A DNA stretch of 55,103 bases from Crocosphaera sp. GTDB lineage: Bacteria; Cyanobacteriota; Cyanobacteriia; Cyanobacteriales; Microcystaceae. Where the stretch lies: positions 1 through 55,103 of the forward strand of contig JASJDN010000022.1 in assembly GCA_030065205.1 (NCBI GenBank), written 5' to 3'. A program made the translations under genes and the position numbers. Positions 7,684 through 18,054 of the stretch are shown piece by piece. The notes under the pieces are model-generated. The model saw only the letters and a program-made list of their open reading frames with translations. It did no database searches and had not been told where the DNA came from. Every line of letters starts with the position of its first letter. The stretch's first letter is position 1.

Positions 7684-8694
7684 TCATACTCCTTTAAACC
7701 CGACGGATGAGGAAATATTTGTTTCTGGAGAAACCTTATTTTGTTGGATAATTCCAATTTGATTGAAGATAATACCAACAATAATCACTAAACCTCCCAT
7801 ATATTGCGCTGTGGTTGGGGTTTCTCCTAAAATCAAGAAAGCAGCTAACACTCCGGCAATAGGATTAAACGAGTTCGCTAAGGATATCTCAGAGACATTA
7901 GTACGTTGTAAACCGGCAAACCAACATAACTGTCCCATAACAACAATAATGGTTCCATAGACTATCATCCATTTCCACAGTAACGGGGACGATACATCCA
8001 TAAAATGGTCTTTCCCATACAAATATAATGCGATCGCAAAGAAAATCACTGTACCCAAGGCAGTTTTAACCACATTAAAAAATCCCAAGGGGACATTTTG
8101 CAGACTAACTTGACTAATAATATTAGCGATCGCAGAAGCAATGGCCCCTCCTGCTATCATCAACTCTCCTACTCCCAGTTGAAAGGTGGACATCTGTATC
8201 ATGTCCCCTTGAGGGGGTTGCAAAATAACGGTTAATAGCACTCCTAAACTAGAAATAATGGCACCACTCACAACCCAACTATTCACCCTCGCTCTCAAAA
8301 ACATCACCGATAACAATAAAATTAAAGGGGGTTCAATGCGACTGATTAAAATAACATTATTCACTGCAGTTCTTTCTAATGCACTAAAAAATAAAGCGGG
8401 TGCTAATGCTCCAGATAATAAGGCAACTAATAGTAAATACCCCCAATTTCGTGATGATAGCTGACTAAACGCTCTCCTTTGTAATTGAGGATAATAAATG
8501 CCAAGTAACACAACTAAAGCGCATAAATTACCGACAAATAACACATTACAAAAAGAAATCGGGTTACGCCCATCAATGAGATTTTCTGCTCCTATTTCTG
8601 TTAGTTTACGAGTGACAGAATTAGCCACAGCAAAGATCATCACTGCGACTAATAAATAGGCACGACCAGGAATTTTATTCAGCCAAGATACCAT
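7684..8694 (-). CDS. EamA/DMT-family transporter
   Basis: A 336-residue integral membrane protein with about ten predicted hydrophobic helices arranged as two EamA repeats; the second repeat begins near residue 170 (LGVGELMIAGGAIASAIAN). The motif LANSFNPIAGVLAAFLILGETP near the C-terminus is typical of the drug/metabolite transporter superfamily, as is ERTAVNNVILISRIEPPLI in the first half. Substrates of the family range from amino acids to sugars and cannot be told here. The gene is flanked by 15 bases from the upstream TamB gene on the same strand, so it is probably co-transcribed with it. Confidence 0.85.
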   Translation of the reverse strand: MVSWLNKIPGRAYLLVAVMIFAVANSVTRKLTEIGAENLIDGRNPISFCNVLFVGNLCALVVLLGIYYPQLQRRAFSQLSSRNWGYLLLVALLSGALAPALFFSALERTAVNNVILISRIEPPLILLLSVMFLRARVNSWVVSGAIISSLGVLLTVILQPPQGDMIQMSTFQLGVGELMIAGGAIASAIANIISQVSLQNVPLGFFNVVKTALGTVIFFAIALYLYGKDHFMDVSSPLLWKWMIVYGTIIVVMGQLCWFAGLQRTNVSEISLANSFNPIAGVLAAFLILGETPTTAQYMGGLVIIVGIIFNQIGIIQQNKVSPETNISSSVGFKGV

Positions 8695-8709
8695 CAGATA
8701 ATCTATCCT

Positions 8710-11700
8710 TTAAAATCGTTGTTCAAATTGAATACTGCCTCGATTATCATCAGAAAAGTTACTTGATCCCCGTAAGGTTGTTGTGTCATTAATCCGATAT
8801 TGTAGTCCTAATTTTGGCGGGCGATCGCTGTTGACGATGGTTTGAATGGAGAGGGAAAAATCTTCGGTTAAATCGAGTCCGGCTTCGGCAGCAACGCCAA
8901 TATTAGAAGCATCCAGGGAGTCTTCTTTGTTAATTAAAGGAGTGGGAAAAATCCTAAATTCGCTTAATCCTAAAGCTTCTCCAATGGCTCCTTGAACGGG
9001 GCCTAAAACGGCAGTTCCTGCTAAATTGGCTAATCCTAGGGTTGTTTCTCCTGTACCTAATGTATTGAGAAAGGTTCCGCCTAAAAGGGTAATAATTTGT
9101 TGTTGGCTTCGTTTGGGTTGACTGCTTAATTTGATGCTTTTTGTAATGTTACTGGCAAATCCTTCCACGTTTGCTTTGATTCTGACCGTTTCTAAACTGT
9201 CTTTATTAGCACTAAAGGTTTCAGGAACTTCTGTGGAATTGGGATTAAGATTAATGGTGTTTTGTGTTGTTTCGGTGGCAGCAGCAAATAGTTGAATATC
9301 CAAGTAAGGATCAAATCCTTTTTCGGGTAAAAATTGAGCGATATTCCCTTTCCCCCCGGCTAATCTTAACTGACTGGCAAAAAGATTAACTAACCCATTT
9401 TCTAAGCTAATAATTCCTTGGGGTTCAGGTTCTTCTAAGGTTCCGTTTAAGGCTATATTTCCTGTGGCTGAAAAGGTTAAAATTGGGGGACGCGTGATAG
9501 TGATCTTATTGCCTAAATTTATTTGTAAATCATTAAGTTTGGTACTAGCTAATAAAGGATGATTACTTTTGGATTTCTTGGCTTTTTCTTTCAATAAAAC
9601 TTGACCCGCAAATAGATTGACTTCTCCCCCAATTTCAGGACTTAAAACACTTCCACCAATGGTTAAATTCCCCTGCACGCCCCCTTGATAAATTTGAGGT
9701 AAATTAAGGGCTAAATTATTCAATTGAATGGTTAAAGATGGGTCGTTTTCTGTCAATTTTAACAGGGGTAAAGCCCCAGTAACGGCAACTTGACCCCCGC
9801 TAAATTGCCCCGTAAAACTGTCAAAAGCAATGGTATCTAAGTCAAAGAAAATTTTGCCCTGAACTTGTTGAAACGGGCTTTGAGGCATCATTTTCGTGGC
9901 AATGATGGCATTTTTAACCTGGGCTAAACCGTTTGCTTGTAGTTCGTAAGGAATTCCTCGCTTGGGGTCGACTTTTCCTGATAAGTTTAATTGTACTGTT
10001 CCTGTTCCCCCTAACCAAGCGACTTGTCCTTGACTGAGGATATTGAGTAAGGTTAATCCTTCATTTTTGGCCTGGAATTTTAAGGATAAACGATCGCTTT
10101 CGGGTTGAACGTTGGCCAAGGGAAAAACATAGGGAAACGTCCCTTCTATGGTCAAGGGTTCGCTTTGCTCATCGAGGATGCTACTCGCGCTAAAATTAAA
10201 TTGACCCTTTTCATAGGTAAATTGTCCTTGACTCGAAGCTAACAGGGTTTGATTAATGGCCGGTTGATTAATAGCTAAACGTCCTGATGCTTGAGGGTTA
10301 TCACGGGTTCCCCCTAGGTTTATGTTTGCGTTGAGTTGTCCCCCTAGGGTAACCACAGAAGGAAGGTTTATCCATTGCGACAGGGTTGCTAAGGGAACAT
10401 TCTCTACCTGTAACTGTCCCTGTTGGGTTGTTGGTCCAATTTGACCAGCAAACACGATTGCACTATCTTCTAATTGGAGGTTAAAGGGTTCTAAGGTCAA
10501 TATTCCTTCTTTTAAGTTACCTCGGGCCTGAAACTGGGTGAGTTGATACTGTCCCCATTCCCATTTTTCTCCCAAGAGATCAAAGTTCAGGTTTAATCCG
10601 GCTTTGGGTGTAATATTTAGGGCAATTTTGCCGTTAAAATCCCCTTTTAACCCATCTATACCTGGTAAACTCTGATTACCTTTGTTTTCTTTCTTATTAT
10701 CTTCTAACCATGCGGTAATTTGCTTCAAGGTTTCCATGCGATCGCCAAGGGACTGTTTTGCGGTTTCTACTTTGAAAAGGGGAGTCTGGGGACTGTTATT
10801 ATTCTGATAAAGATCGGCTGCTTTTGCGTATTTTGGTGGGTTTAATCCCCGTTTTAAGTCTTCTAGCTCAAAAATTTGCAGTGTTTCTAAGATATCCTGT
10901 AGTTTACCTCGATTAATGTTCACATTGGCTGCTATTTCTGGTCCTTGGGGGGTTTGGGTAAATTGTCCGTTGAGGTCGTATTGACTGTTATGGGTGAAAA
11001 TTTCAGCATTGTTAACCGCTAAGCTTTGATTTACGTAATGAAAATCTCCTTTAACCTGTTTTGCTTGAATTGTCCCCACAATGGGATTAATAATAGCTAC
11101 TTTTTGACCTGCGATCGCCTTACTATCTAAGTCTAGGGTAAATTGACCGGATAATTGTCCTGTCATGGGTTGTAGGAGAAAAGGATTATTTTTATACTGT
11201 TTTTGAGCAATTTTTTGAATAATGGGTAAGGAAAGGGAACTTATATCAATTTTCCATTGATTATTGTCTTTTTTTGCTTTTAAATCTATCTTTTCCTGTT
11301 TAACTGCTACGGTAAGGGGTTTCAGTTGGCGATCGAGTTGTAACTGTAATTGATCGTTTGTGCCATTTAATGCTAATTTTAGTCCTTTTTCTGAATTTTT
11401 AAGAATATTTCCACTCATTACAGGCTCAAAATTCACTTCTCCTACGTTTAAGTTAATTAAGGCCATTTCTCCCTCAATATTAGGGGTTTTCGGGGTTCCT
11501 GAGATCGCCCCTTTAAAGTCTAATTTTCCTGTATAGTTAACATCTTGGATCGGTAAAGATAGGGGGAAAGTAGCTAAATCAAAGTTTTTTCCGTCAATAT
11601 CAAACGAAAATACTTTAATATGTTCTAATTTATCTGTCTTATTCTTTAAATCAACGTCTATCCATCCTTTTGCAGTTAAATCTGACGCAGTTACTTGATC

Positions 11701-14076
11701 TAAAGTTAACCGTTGTCCGTCCCATTGAATAGCTGTGGTGAGAGAACGATTGATATAAGGCAATCCTTGACTAAATTGTAAGTTTCCATTAGCTTGTAGA
11801 TATTCTGGAGATATTTTGTTTAATTTTCCTGCAATTTCTAAGTTTCCTGATAAATTTCCTGTTAATTGAGACGCGATCGCTTTTAAAGGAACAGCAGTGG
11901 GTGTGAGGGTAGTGGTAAAGTTACCTTGAGTAATGATTAGGTCTTTAGCTGCGATCGCCCCTTGATTTAAAATTAAGGTAGCATTACCTTTTCCTGCGAT
12001 ACTATCTAAAAAAGTTTCTGGGTCAACTGTTCCTACTAGGGTTAAGTTACTGTTTAATTTCCCTGATAATTGTTTAGGAAGTTTATCAGTCAAACTTTTA
12101 ACGTTGACATTCTGACTAATAATTTCAGTTGACCATTGACCTTGATATAAGTTTAGATTTTTAGCAACGATTTGACCGTTACCTACCGTTAAGTAACCTT
12201 GTCCCTTAGCTTGAATATTATTGAGGTTAGGGTTTAAGTCCCCTGCAATATCAAAACTTCCGTTTAAATTTCCTTTTAAATCTGTTTGAGGTAATATTTT
12301 ATTGATTTTTGTTTCATTTACTTGTAATTTTGCTTGCCAGTTCCCTTGAGAGAATTGAATATTTTGAGCATTTATCCAACCATTATCAACTTTTATATTT
12401 AATTCTCCCGTTGCCTTTAAACTCTCTTTGATTGACTGTTTGATATTGCCAGAAACTTGCATATTTCCTTGTAAAATACCTTGATCAAGAGGAATATTAA
12501 GATTTTTTGTATTAATTCCAGAAAACAGAACATTGCTTTGCCATTTGCTATTTGTATAAGTAATATGTTCAGCTTTTACGGTTCCTCCTGCTGCTTGAAA
12601 ATTAGCCTCTCCTATCGCTTTGAATGTTTCGGGTTGCTTAAGATTTCCTGATAAATTAACTGTGGTTGAAACTTGTTTAATATAACTAGGAATATTGGTT
12701 TCATAGAGACTTGCTAAACTAGCAGTAGGAAGACTTTTTCCTTGAATATCGATAGAATATAGAGGAGAGGATGGGTTTATATTTAACCTTCCCTTTCCTA
12801 TTATTTCTCCTCCCACTGTAGGAATAGCTTGAAATCTTTTAATTGTGAGTTGGGATTTATTTAACCCTAAATTTGCTTTAACTTTACCAAACTTAACCCG
12901 ATCAATCGTAATCGAATCGCTATTATGCAAAGAAATTGAAACATTCGGATTGTTAAACTGACCTAATACCTTTAAATCTCCTTGAACTTTCCCTGCGATA
13001 GTTAAATTTTTCGGCTGCTGTTTAATGGTTGTAAAAATATCTTTAATTGAGGTAACTTCGCTTTTTGCAGTTAAATTAAACCCCTTATCTAAATCAATAT
13101 CACCTTGAACAACTCCTGTAATTTCTCCAAACTGAGTCATTACATTATCAAACGTTATTTTCCTTTCTTTAAACAGCAATTGTCCTTGAGTTTTTAATAA
13201 TTGAGGTAAACCGTTAACCCTTGTGTGAACTTGGTTTACCTTAGCGACTCCTTGTAAATTAGTCAATTTTTTGTTTTCATGAGTCACTTCTAAATTAGCA
13301 TCAATCTTTCCCGACTGTAACTCGATGGGAAGGGGTAAAATTTGACTAACTATTTTAGCCTTAACTTGATGTCCTCTCACTAAAAGGTTAGTTTCTTTCT
13401 TTTCGCTATTAAATATCCCAGAAACAGCAATTATTCCACTATCAACAATATTAGAATCAACTTTAAACTTAATCTGACTATTATTATTAATCGGTTGAAT
13501 CATTCCCGATAAATTTTGTAAGGTTATGGTTTCTTCTTTTTCCCCCTCCTCAGAACGAGAGACGATAATAGCATCACCTTTTTTGATTGCTAAACCCTTC
13601 AAACGAATGGGACTATTAGGGTTTAACTTATTAAACTGAGTCAGTAACCACTCACCTTCTTTTCCTTGTTCTAAATAAGCAGAGGGTTCGATGGCGGTGA
13701 CTTCAATTTCTAGTTTCCCCTCTATAATATATTTGAGAGGATTGTAAGCAATTTTCAACCCCGACATAGACACTTTAGCCGGGTCAGTGGGTGTGGTTAA
13801 GAGATCCGTCTGTCCAAAGCGAATATAATTAAAAGAAAATGCGTCTAATGATCCCAATTCTACGGGACGGTTGAGAAAACGGCTAAGTTGCTGTTCTACC
13901 ACAGGAGTCAGGTTTCGCTGTACCAAGAAACCCCCTGCAACTGTTCCTCCTCCTAATCCTAACAGAACCACACTAACACCCCAACCCATCCACGCATAAT
14001 GTCTGGTTCGAGGTTTAGCTTTTTGAGGACATTGTAAGTCACAGTCCCGTTGCTTCGGAGAACGGTTTGTTGTCAT
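8710..14076 (-). CDS. tamB: TamB-like translocation and assembly protein (DUF490)
   Basis: A 1788-residue protein with an N-terminal membrane anchor (about residues 29-52, rich in Gly/Val/Leu) followed by more than 1,600 residues of repeating beta-strand modules of the form L..QG..NA..L.L.G, the pattern of a long hydrophobic-groove beta-taco. The last 400 residues match the DUF490/TamB domain, including LQINLGNKITITRPPILTFSA, LRLAGGKGNIAQF and a C-terminal LGLQYRINDTTTLRG stretch ending in Phe. TamB-like proteins bridge the inner and outer membranes and are implicated in outer-membrane protein assembly and lipid transport. It is the first gene of a probable operon with the EamA gene. Confidence 0.88.
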   Translation of the reverse strand: MTTNRSPKQRDCDLQCPQKAKPRTRHYAWMGWGVSVVLLGLGGGTVAGGFLVQRNLTPVVEQQLSRFLNRPVELGSLDAFSFNYIRFGQTDLLTTPTDPAKVSMSGLKIAYNPLKYIIEGKLEIEVTAIEPSAYLEQGKEGEWLLTQFNKLNPNSPIRLKGLAIKKGDAIIVSRSEEGEKEETITLQNLSGMIQPINNNSQIKFKVDSNIVDSGIIAVSGIFNSEKKETNLLVRGHQVKAKIVSQILPLPIELQSGKIDANLEVTHENKKLTNLQGVAKVNQVHTRVNGLPQLLKTQGQLLFKERKITFDNVMTQFGEITGVVQGDIDLDKGFNLTAKSEVTSIKDIFTTIKQQPKNLTIAGKVQGDLKVLGQFNNPNVSISLHNSDSITIDRVKFGKVKANLGLNKSQLTIKRFQAIPTVGGEIIGKGRLNINPSSPLYSIDIQGKSLPTASLASLYETNIPSYIKQVSTTVNLSGNLKQPETFKAIGEANFQAAGGTVKAEHITYTNSKWQSNVLFSGINTKNLNIPLDQGILQGNMQVSGNIKQSIKESLKATGELNIKVDNGWINAQNIQFSQGNWQAKLQVNETKINKILPQTDLKGNLNGSFDIAGDLNPNLNNIQAKGQGYLTVGNGQIVAKNLNLYQGQWSTEIISQNVNVKSLTDKLPKQLSGKLNSNLTLVGTVDPETFLDSIAGKGNATLILNQGAIAAKDLIITQGNFTTTLTPTAVPLKAIASQLTGNLSGNLEIAGKLNKISPEYLQANGNLQFSQGLPYINRSLTTAIQWDGQRLTLDQVTASDLTAKGWIDVDLKNKTDKLEHIKVFSFDIDGKNFDLATFPLSLPIQDVNYTGKLDFKGAISGTPKTPNIEGEMALINLNVGEVNFEPVMSGNILKNSEKGLKLALNGTNDQLQLQLDRQLKPLTVAVKQEKIDLKAKKDNNQWKIDISSLSLPIIQKIAQKQYKNNPFLLQPMTGQLSGQFTLDLDSKAIAGQKVAIINPIVGTIQAKQVKGDFHYVNQSLAVNNAEIFTHNSQYDLNGQFTQTPQGPEIAANVNINRGKLQDILETLQIFELEDLKRGLNPPKYAKAADLYQNNNSPQTPLFKVETAKQSLGDRMETLKQITAWLEDNKKENKGNQSLPGIDGLKGDFNGKIALNITPKAGLNLNFDLLGEKWEWGQYQLTQFQARGNLKEGILTLEPFNLQLEDSAIVFAGQIGPTTQQGQLQVENVPLATLSQWINLPSVVTLGGQLNANINLGGTRDNPQASGRLAINQPAINQTLLASSQGQFTYEKGQFNFSASSILDEQSEPLTIEGTFPYVFPLANVQPESDRLSLKFQAKNEGLTLLNILSQGQVAWLGGTGTVQLNLSGKVDPKRGIPYELQANGLAQVKNAIIATKMMPQSPFQQVQGKIFFDLDTIAFDSFTGQFSGGQVAVTGALPLLKLTENDPSLTIQLNNLALNLPQIYQGGVQGNLTIGGSVLSPEIGGEVNLFAGQVLLKEKAKKSKSNHPLLASTKLNDLQINLGNKITITRPPILTFSATGNIALNGTLEEPEPQGIISLENGLVNLFASQLRLAGGKGNIAQFLPEKGFDPYLDIQLFAAATETTQNTINLNPNSTEVPETFSANKDSLETVRIKANVEGFASNITKSIKLSSQPKRSQQQIITLLGGTFLNTLGTGETTLGLANLAGTAVLGPVQGAIGEALGLSEFRIFPTPLINKEDSLDASNIGVAAEAGLDLTEDFSLSIQTIVNSDRPPKLGLQYRINDTTTLRGSSNFSDDNRGSIQFEQRF

Positions 14077-14379
14077 AATACTTACTCACACCACAGCTTT
14101 GCACTGATACTTAATCAGATTTTCTGCATCTATTATAGTTCGTGAAATGCCTATTTGTTTTTAGTATGATTGTTCTGGATAGGTCATTGCGAAGGATAAT
14201 ATCAACAGTAAGCTTTGATTGTTACTCAAAATCCCCCGAAGCAATCTAATATTAAGTAAGTCTGGGAAGTTTGGAAAGTAGGTCAATGTAGAATAAATTT
14301 GACATTCTGTATTTATTAATTTTTCCATTTCTAACCTGAATTTTCTTGAATTTCTTATATCGATTGCAGTTAGTTTTAT
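14077..14379. other. Intergenic region with a partial GTCATTGCGA repeat
   Basis: This gap upstream of tamB holds a left-hand fragment of the MITE-like family at about 14183-14248: GTCATTGCGAAGG, ending in CCCCCGAAGCAATCT, with no right terminal repeat. The rest probably contains the tamB promoter, but no clear box is seen. Confidence 0.6.
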
Positions 14380-14817
14380 TCAAGTTGGGATTTCTACTAA
14401 TCTTGCTATTTCTTCACCCAAACGTCTGAAATGATTAGGGTTTAATGTGAGTAGCTTATCTACGTCGACTTTAAAAACGACTTGAGCAATTAAAGCATCA
14501 TAAATTCCACCTCCTGTTAAATTTAAAGTTACCATTTTATTAATAACACTATGATAATCTTCAGGAGAAAGAGAAATTACCTCAAATTTTGTTAAATTTT
14601 CTCTTATTAATTGTTGTACAAGTTGTGGTGACAAAGGGGGAGTAATAGGAAGTCGTGTTAAAACAGAATAGAGTTCAGCTAATGTATGAGTACAAATTAT
14701 TCCTTGAATTTTGCCCGATTTAACTTCTTTTAATCGTGTAAGACAAGGTAAATTTTTAGGATGATTAGTCCAAAAAGCTGCAACTAAAACACTGGTGTCA
14801 AATAAAGCTTTTACCAT
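14380..14817 (-). CDS. VapC-like PIN-domain toxin
   Basis: A 145-residue intact PIN protein. The acidic residues are in place: LFDTSVLVAAF (Asp7), TLAELYSVLTRLP (Glu) and GGGIYDALIAQ (Asp), followed by LLTLNPNHF, a normal family ending. VapC toxins are RNases that cut tRNA or rRNA and are held inactive by their antitoxin. The start codon overlaps the end of the antitoxin gene (ATGGTAA at 14817-14811), which indicates translational coupling. Confidence 0.9.
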   Translation of the reverse strand: MVKALFDTSVLVAAFWTNHPKNLPCLTRLKEVKSGKIQGIICTHTLAELYSVLTRLPITPPLSPQLVQQLIRENLTKFEVISLSPEDYHSVINKMVTLNLTGGGIYDALIAQVVFKVDVDKLLTLNPNHFRRLGEEIARLVEIPT

Positions 14818-15068
14818 GATATTAATTCATTAATTCTTTCTGTTCTTAGGTCATCGATAATCTTTTCTGTATTAACGATTGGTTCAGCTTTAAAAACTAA
14901 TATTTCACCGTCATAGTAGGTTTCTACTTCTGGTTGTAATGGTTTAAGGATTAGTTCACCATTTTCTATTTTTAAAGATAACTTAGTTTCTTGGTTTATT
15001 CCTAATTGTTGACGGATGTTTTCAGGAATTTCGATACGACCAAATTGATCAACTGTTAGTGCTTCCAT
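14811..15068 (-). CDS. AbrB/VapB-family antitoxin
   Basis: An 85-residue protein with an AbrB-type DNA-binding domain at the very N-terminus: MEALTVDQFGRIEIPENIRQ and then LGINQETKLSLKIENGELIL, the swapped-hairpin signature. The tail (EKIIDDLRTERINELISW) is the likely toxin-binding helix. ATG 15068 is chosen because the domain starts there; an upstream in-frame ATG at 15143 would add 25 residues with no family features. It precedes and overlaps the PIN gene by 7 bases. Autoregulation of the promoter in 15069-15200 is expected from the family. Confidence 0.88.
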   Translation of the reverse strand: MEALTVDQFGRIEIPENIRQQLGINQETKLSLKIENGELILKPLQPEVETYYDGEILVFKAEPIVNTEKIIDDLRTERINELISW

Positions 15069-15287
15069 TCTTTGTCCTCTAAATTTCTCAGAAATAGCGA
15101 TCGCATTAAACCAAAGGTAACATAGCTTTTTAGACTGTGACAACTTATGTTACATGATTAACACATCACAAACATCTCTTTGTATTAATTTTTTTAAATA
15201 ATTTCCCCTCAATCATCTGTCATGTAACCAAAGCAGAAATAATAAGATCAGGGGAATTTTAACACTACATCACCCCAAGGAACTCAG

Positions 15288-17717
15288 ATGTCCCGTTTAT
15301 TAATTAGTCAGTATCAAGCAGAAGTTGAACGCATTATCCAATATGGGGGAAGTCGCAACGAAAGTTCTATTAAAAATGCGTTTCAAGGTTTATTGAATGA
15401 ATACTGCAAAACCAGGGATTTTCTGTTAATTCCTGAGTTACCTTACAAAGATCAAAATATTCGACCGGATGGGACTGTAAAAGATGCGTTACGGTTAGAT
15501 TGGGGTTACTGGGAAAGTAAGGATCAATATGATAATTTAGATGAAGAAATTGAGAAGAAATTAAACAAAGGATACCCGAACGATAACATTTTATTTGAAG
15601 ATTCCCAAACCGCAGTTTTAATACAGGGAGGTGAAGAGAAACTAAGGGTTTCTATGAAGGATAGTGAGGGGTTAGATGGGTTAATTAATCAGTTTATTAA
15701 TTATGTTAGACCAGAAGTTAAAGACTTTCGAGAAGCGATAGATAGTTTTAAGGAAGATTTACCAACTATTTTGGAATCTTTGCGTGACATCATTGCTAAA
15801 CAGTCCCAAGAAAATAAGAAGTTTATAGCAGCAAGGGATAAGTTTTTAACTATCTGTCAAGAATCTATTAATCCTGAGATTACGATTGAAGATGTCAGAG
15901 AAATGATCATCCAGCATATTTTAACAGAGGACATTTTTCTTAATATTTTTAATGAGTCTCAGTTTCATCGAGAGAATAATATTGCGAGGGAGTTACAAGG
16001 GGTTATTAATACCTTTTTTACGGGGAGTGTGAGACGCAATACGTTAAGTAGTGTTGAACGGTATTATGGGGTAATTCGTCGTACTGCTGCGAGTATTTAT
16101 AATCATCATGAAAAACAGAAGTTTTTGAAAGCAATCTATGAGAATTTTTATAAAGCGTATAATCCCAAAGCAGCAGATAGATTAGGTATTGTTTATACTC
16201 CGAATGAAATTGTTAGGTTTATGATCGAAAGTGTGGACTATTTAGTACATAAACATTTTGGTAAGTTATTGTGTGATTCTGGGGTAGAAATTTTAGATCC
16301 AGCGACGGGTACAGGAACGTTTGTGACAGAGTTAATTGAATATTTACCGAAAGATAAATTAAAGTATAAATATCAGAATGAGATTCATTGTAATGAGGTG
16401 GCAATTTTACCTTATTATATTGCGAATTTAAACATTGAATATACTTATCAGCAGAAAATGAATGAGTATGAGGAGTTTAATAATATTTGTTTTGTGGATA
16501 CATTGGATCATACTTCCTTTACGGGGAAACAGTTAGATTTATTTGCATTAACTATAGAGAATACAGAAAGGATTAAAAATCAAAATGATCGGCAAATTTC
16601 TGTTATTATTGGTAATCCTCCTTATAATGCTAATCAACAGAATGAAAATGATAATAATAAGAATCGAAAATATCCAGAAATTGATAAACGAATTAAGGAA
16701 ACTTACGTTAAAGAAAGTAATGCACAAAAAACAAAATCTTATGATATGTATTCTCGGTTTATTCGTTGGGGGACGGATAGATTAAGTCAAAATGGTGTGT
16801 TAGCTTTTGTCACTAATTCGTCTTTTGTAGATGCAAAATCTTTTGATGGTTTTAGAAAATGTTTGGAACAAGAGTTTAAATATGTTTATGTTATTGACTT
16901 AGGAGGAGATGTAAGAGCAATTTCAGGAAGAGATGGTATTTTTATATCAGAAAAACATACTATTTTTGGTACTGCTGCAATGATAGGAATTACTATATTT
17001 TTCTTAGTTAAAGATACTTTATCAACTGGTAATCAAATTTTTTACTCTCATCCTTTTGATGTTCATGAATTACGTGATAATAAATTATTCTTTTTAAATA
17101 CTACTGAATTCAAAAATATAAATTTTCAGCATATTAAACCTGATAAGTCTAAGAATTGGATTAATTTAACAGATAATGATTTTGATGAATTATTACCTTT
17201 AGCAGACAAGCAAACAAAAGCAGCTAAAAATACTGATGATGAACAAGCTATTTTTAAATTATTTTCTTTAGGTATAGTCACAAATAGGGACGAATGGATA
17301 TATGATTTTAATCAAGAGGAATTAGCATCTAAAATAAGATTTTTTTGTGACGTTTATGAAGCAGAAAAAGAAAGATGGAACAAGTCTGATAAAAGTATAG
17401 AAATAAATGATTTTGTTGATCGCAGTATTAAATGGACTGCTGAATTAGAAAAACATCTTAATAAAGGAGCATCTTTAGATTTCAATCCTCAGTTTATTGT
17501 TCACTCAATATGGCGGCCTTTTACTAAAAAATATATGTATTTTGCTAAAATAATCATTCATAGACTGTATCAGCAAACCTCATTATTTCCAATCAATAAA
17601 GATAATATAGCGATTTGTATTACTATTCATAAACAAGTGATTGACTTATTGCAAAAAGTGTGTGTGGTGAGTGTAGAAACCATGAAAATTATTGAAGAAA
17701 TGGAGAATAATACATAA
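15288..17717 (+). CDS. Single-chain restriction-modification enzyme (type ISP/IIG-like), probably with an internal deletion
   Basis: An 809-residue protein with an N-terminal nuclease-like region (DWGYWESKDQYDNL near residues 70-83, a D...ExK pattern) and an N6-adenine methyltransferase: GIVYTPNEIVRF, motif I DPATGTGTFV near 334 and motif IV NPPY near 443. There is no helicase block. The C-terminal specificity region begins normally (IWRPFTKKYMYF near 744) but passes directly from NIAICIT to a short tail (QVIDLLQKVCVVSVETMKII) that looks like the very end of the family; relatives as I recall them are about 1,000 residues or more. A good ribosome site (AAGG) precedes ATG 15288. DNA recognition is therefore doubtful. 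It sits between VapBC and MntA-HepT loci. Confidence 0.8.
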   Translation: MSRLLISQYQAEVERIIQYGGSRNESSIKNAFQGLLNEYCKTRDFLLIPELPYKDQNIRPDGTVKDALRLDWGYWESKDQYDNLDEEIEKKLNKGYPNDNILFEDSQTAVLIQGGEEKLRVSMKDSEGLDGLINQFINYVRPEVKDFREAIDSFKEDLPTILESLRDIIAKQSQENKKFIAARDKFLTICQESINPEITIEDVREMIIQHILTEDIFLNIFNESQFHRENNIARELQGVINTFFTGSVRRNTLSSVERYYGVIRRTAASIYNHHEKQKFLKAIYENFYKAYNPKAADRLGIVYTPNEIVRFMIESVDYLVHKHFGKLLCDSGVEILDPATGTGTFVTELIEYLPKDKLKYKYQNEIHCNEVAILPYYIANLNIEYTYQQKMNEYEEFNNICFVDTLDHTSFTGKQLDLFALTIENTERIKNQNDRQISVIIGNPPYNANQQNENDNNKNRKYPEIDKRIKETYVKESNAQKTKSYDMYSRFIRWGTDRLSQNGVLAFVTNSSFVDAKSFDGFRKCLEQEFKYVYVIDLGGDVRAISGRDGIFISEKHTIFGTAAMIGITIFFLVKDTLSTGNQIFYSHPFDVHELRDNKLFFLNTTEFKNINFQHIKPDKSKNWINLTDNDFDELLPLADKQTKAAKNTDDEQAIFKLFSLGIVTNRDEWIYDFNQEELASKIRFFCDVYEAEKERWNKSDKSIEINDFVDRSIKWTAELEKHLNKGASLDFNPQFIVHSIWRPFTKKYMYFAKIIIHRLYQQTSLFPINKDNIAICITIHKQVIDLLQKVCVVSVETMKIIEEMENNT

Positions 17718-17763
17718 AGAATCTGAAAATTAAAAAATAAAATCATTTGGAGTAGTTAAAAAC

Positions 17764-18054
17764 ATGAAAAAAGACGATTTAATTAAGTTTTTAAAAGATA
17801 ACTTGACAGTGATTAACAGTTATGGGGTAAAGTCATTAGCTTTATTTGGATCTTTTGCCAGAGATGAGGCAAAAAGTAATAGTGATCTTGATTTATTGGT
17901 GGAGTTTGAGGGAGTCGTTACCTTTGATAACTATATGGAATTAAAGTTTTTTTTAGAGGATAGTTTAGGGTTATCAGTTGACTTAGTCAGTCGGAAAATG
18001 TTGAAACCTCAACTTCTTAAGTCAGTGGAAAAGGAGGCAATTTATGTCTCGTAA
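17764..18054 (+). CDS. mntA: MntA nucleotidyltransferase antitoxin
   Basis: A 96-residue minimal nucleotidyltransferase with LFGSFARDEAKSNSDLDLLV: the GS motif and the D-x-D pair at about residues 38 and 40. In MntA-HepT systems this enzyme adds AMP to a tyrosine of the HEPN toxin and so neutralises it. The gene overlaps the following HEPN gene by 11 bases and starts 46 bases after the restriction-modification gene, with GGAG in its leader. Complete and probably functional. Confidence 0.92.
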   Translation: MKKDDLIKFLKDNLTVINSYGVKSLALFGSFARDEAKSNSDLDLLVEFEGVVTFDNYMELKFFLEDSLGLSVDLVSRKMLKPQLLKSVEKEAIYVS

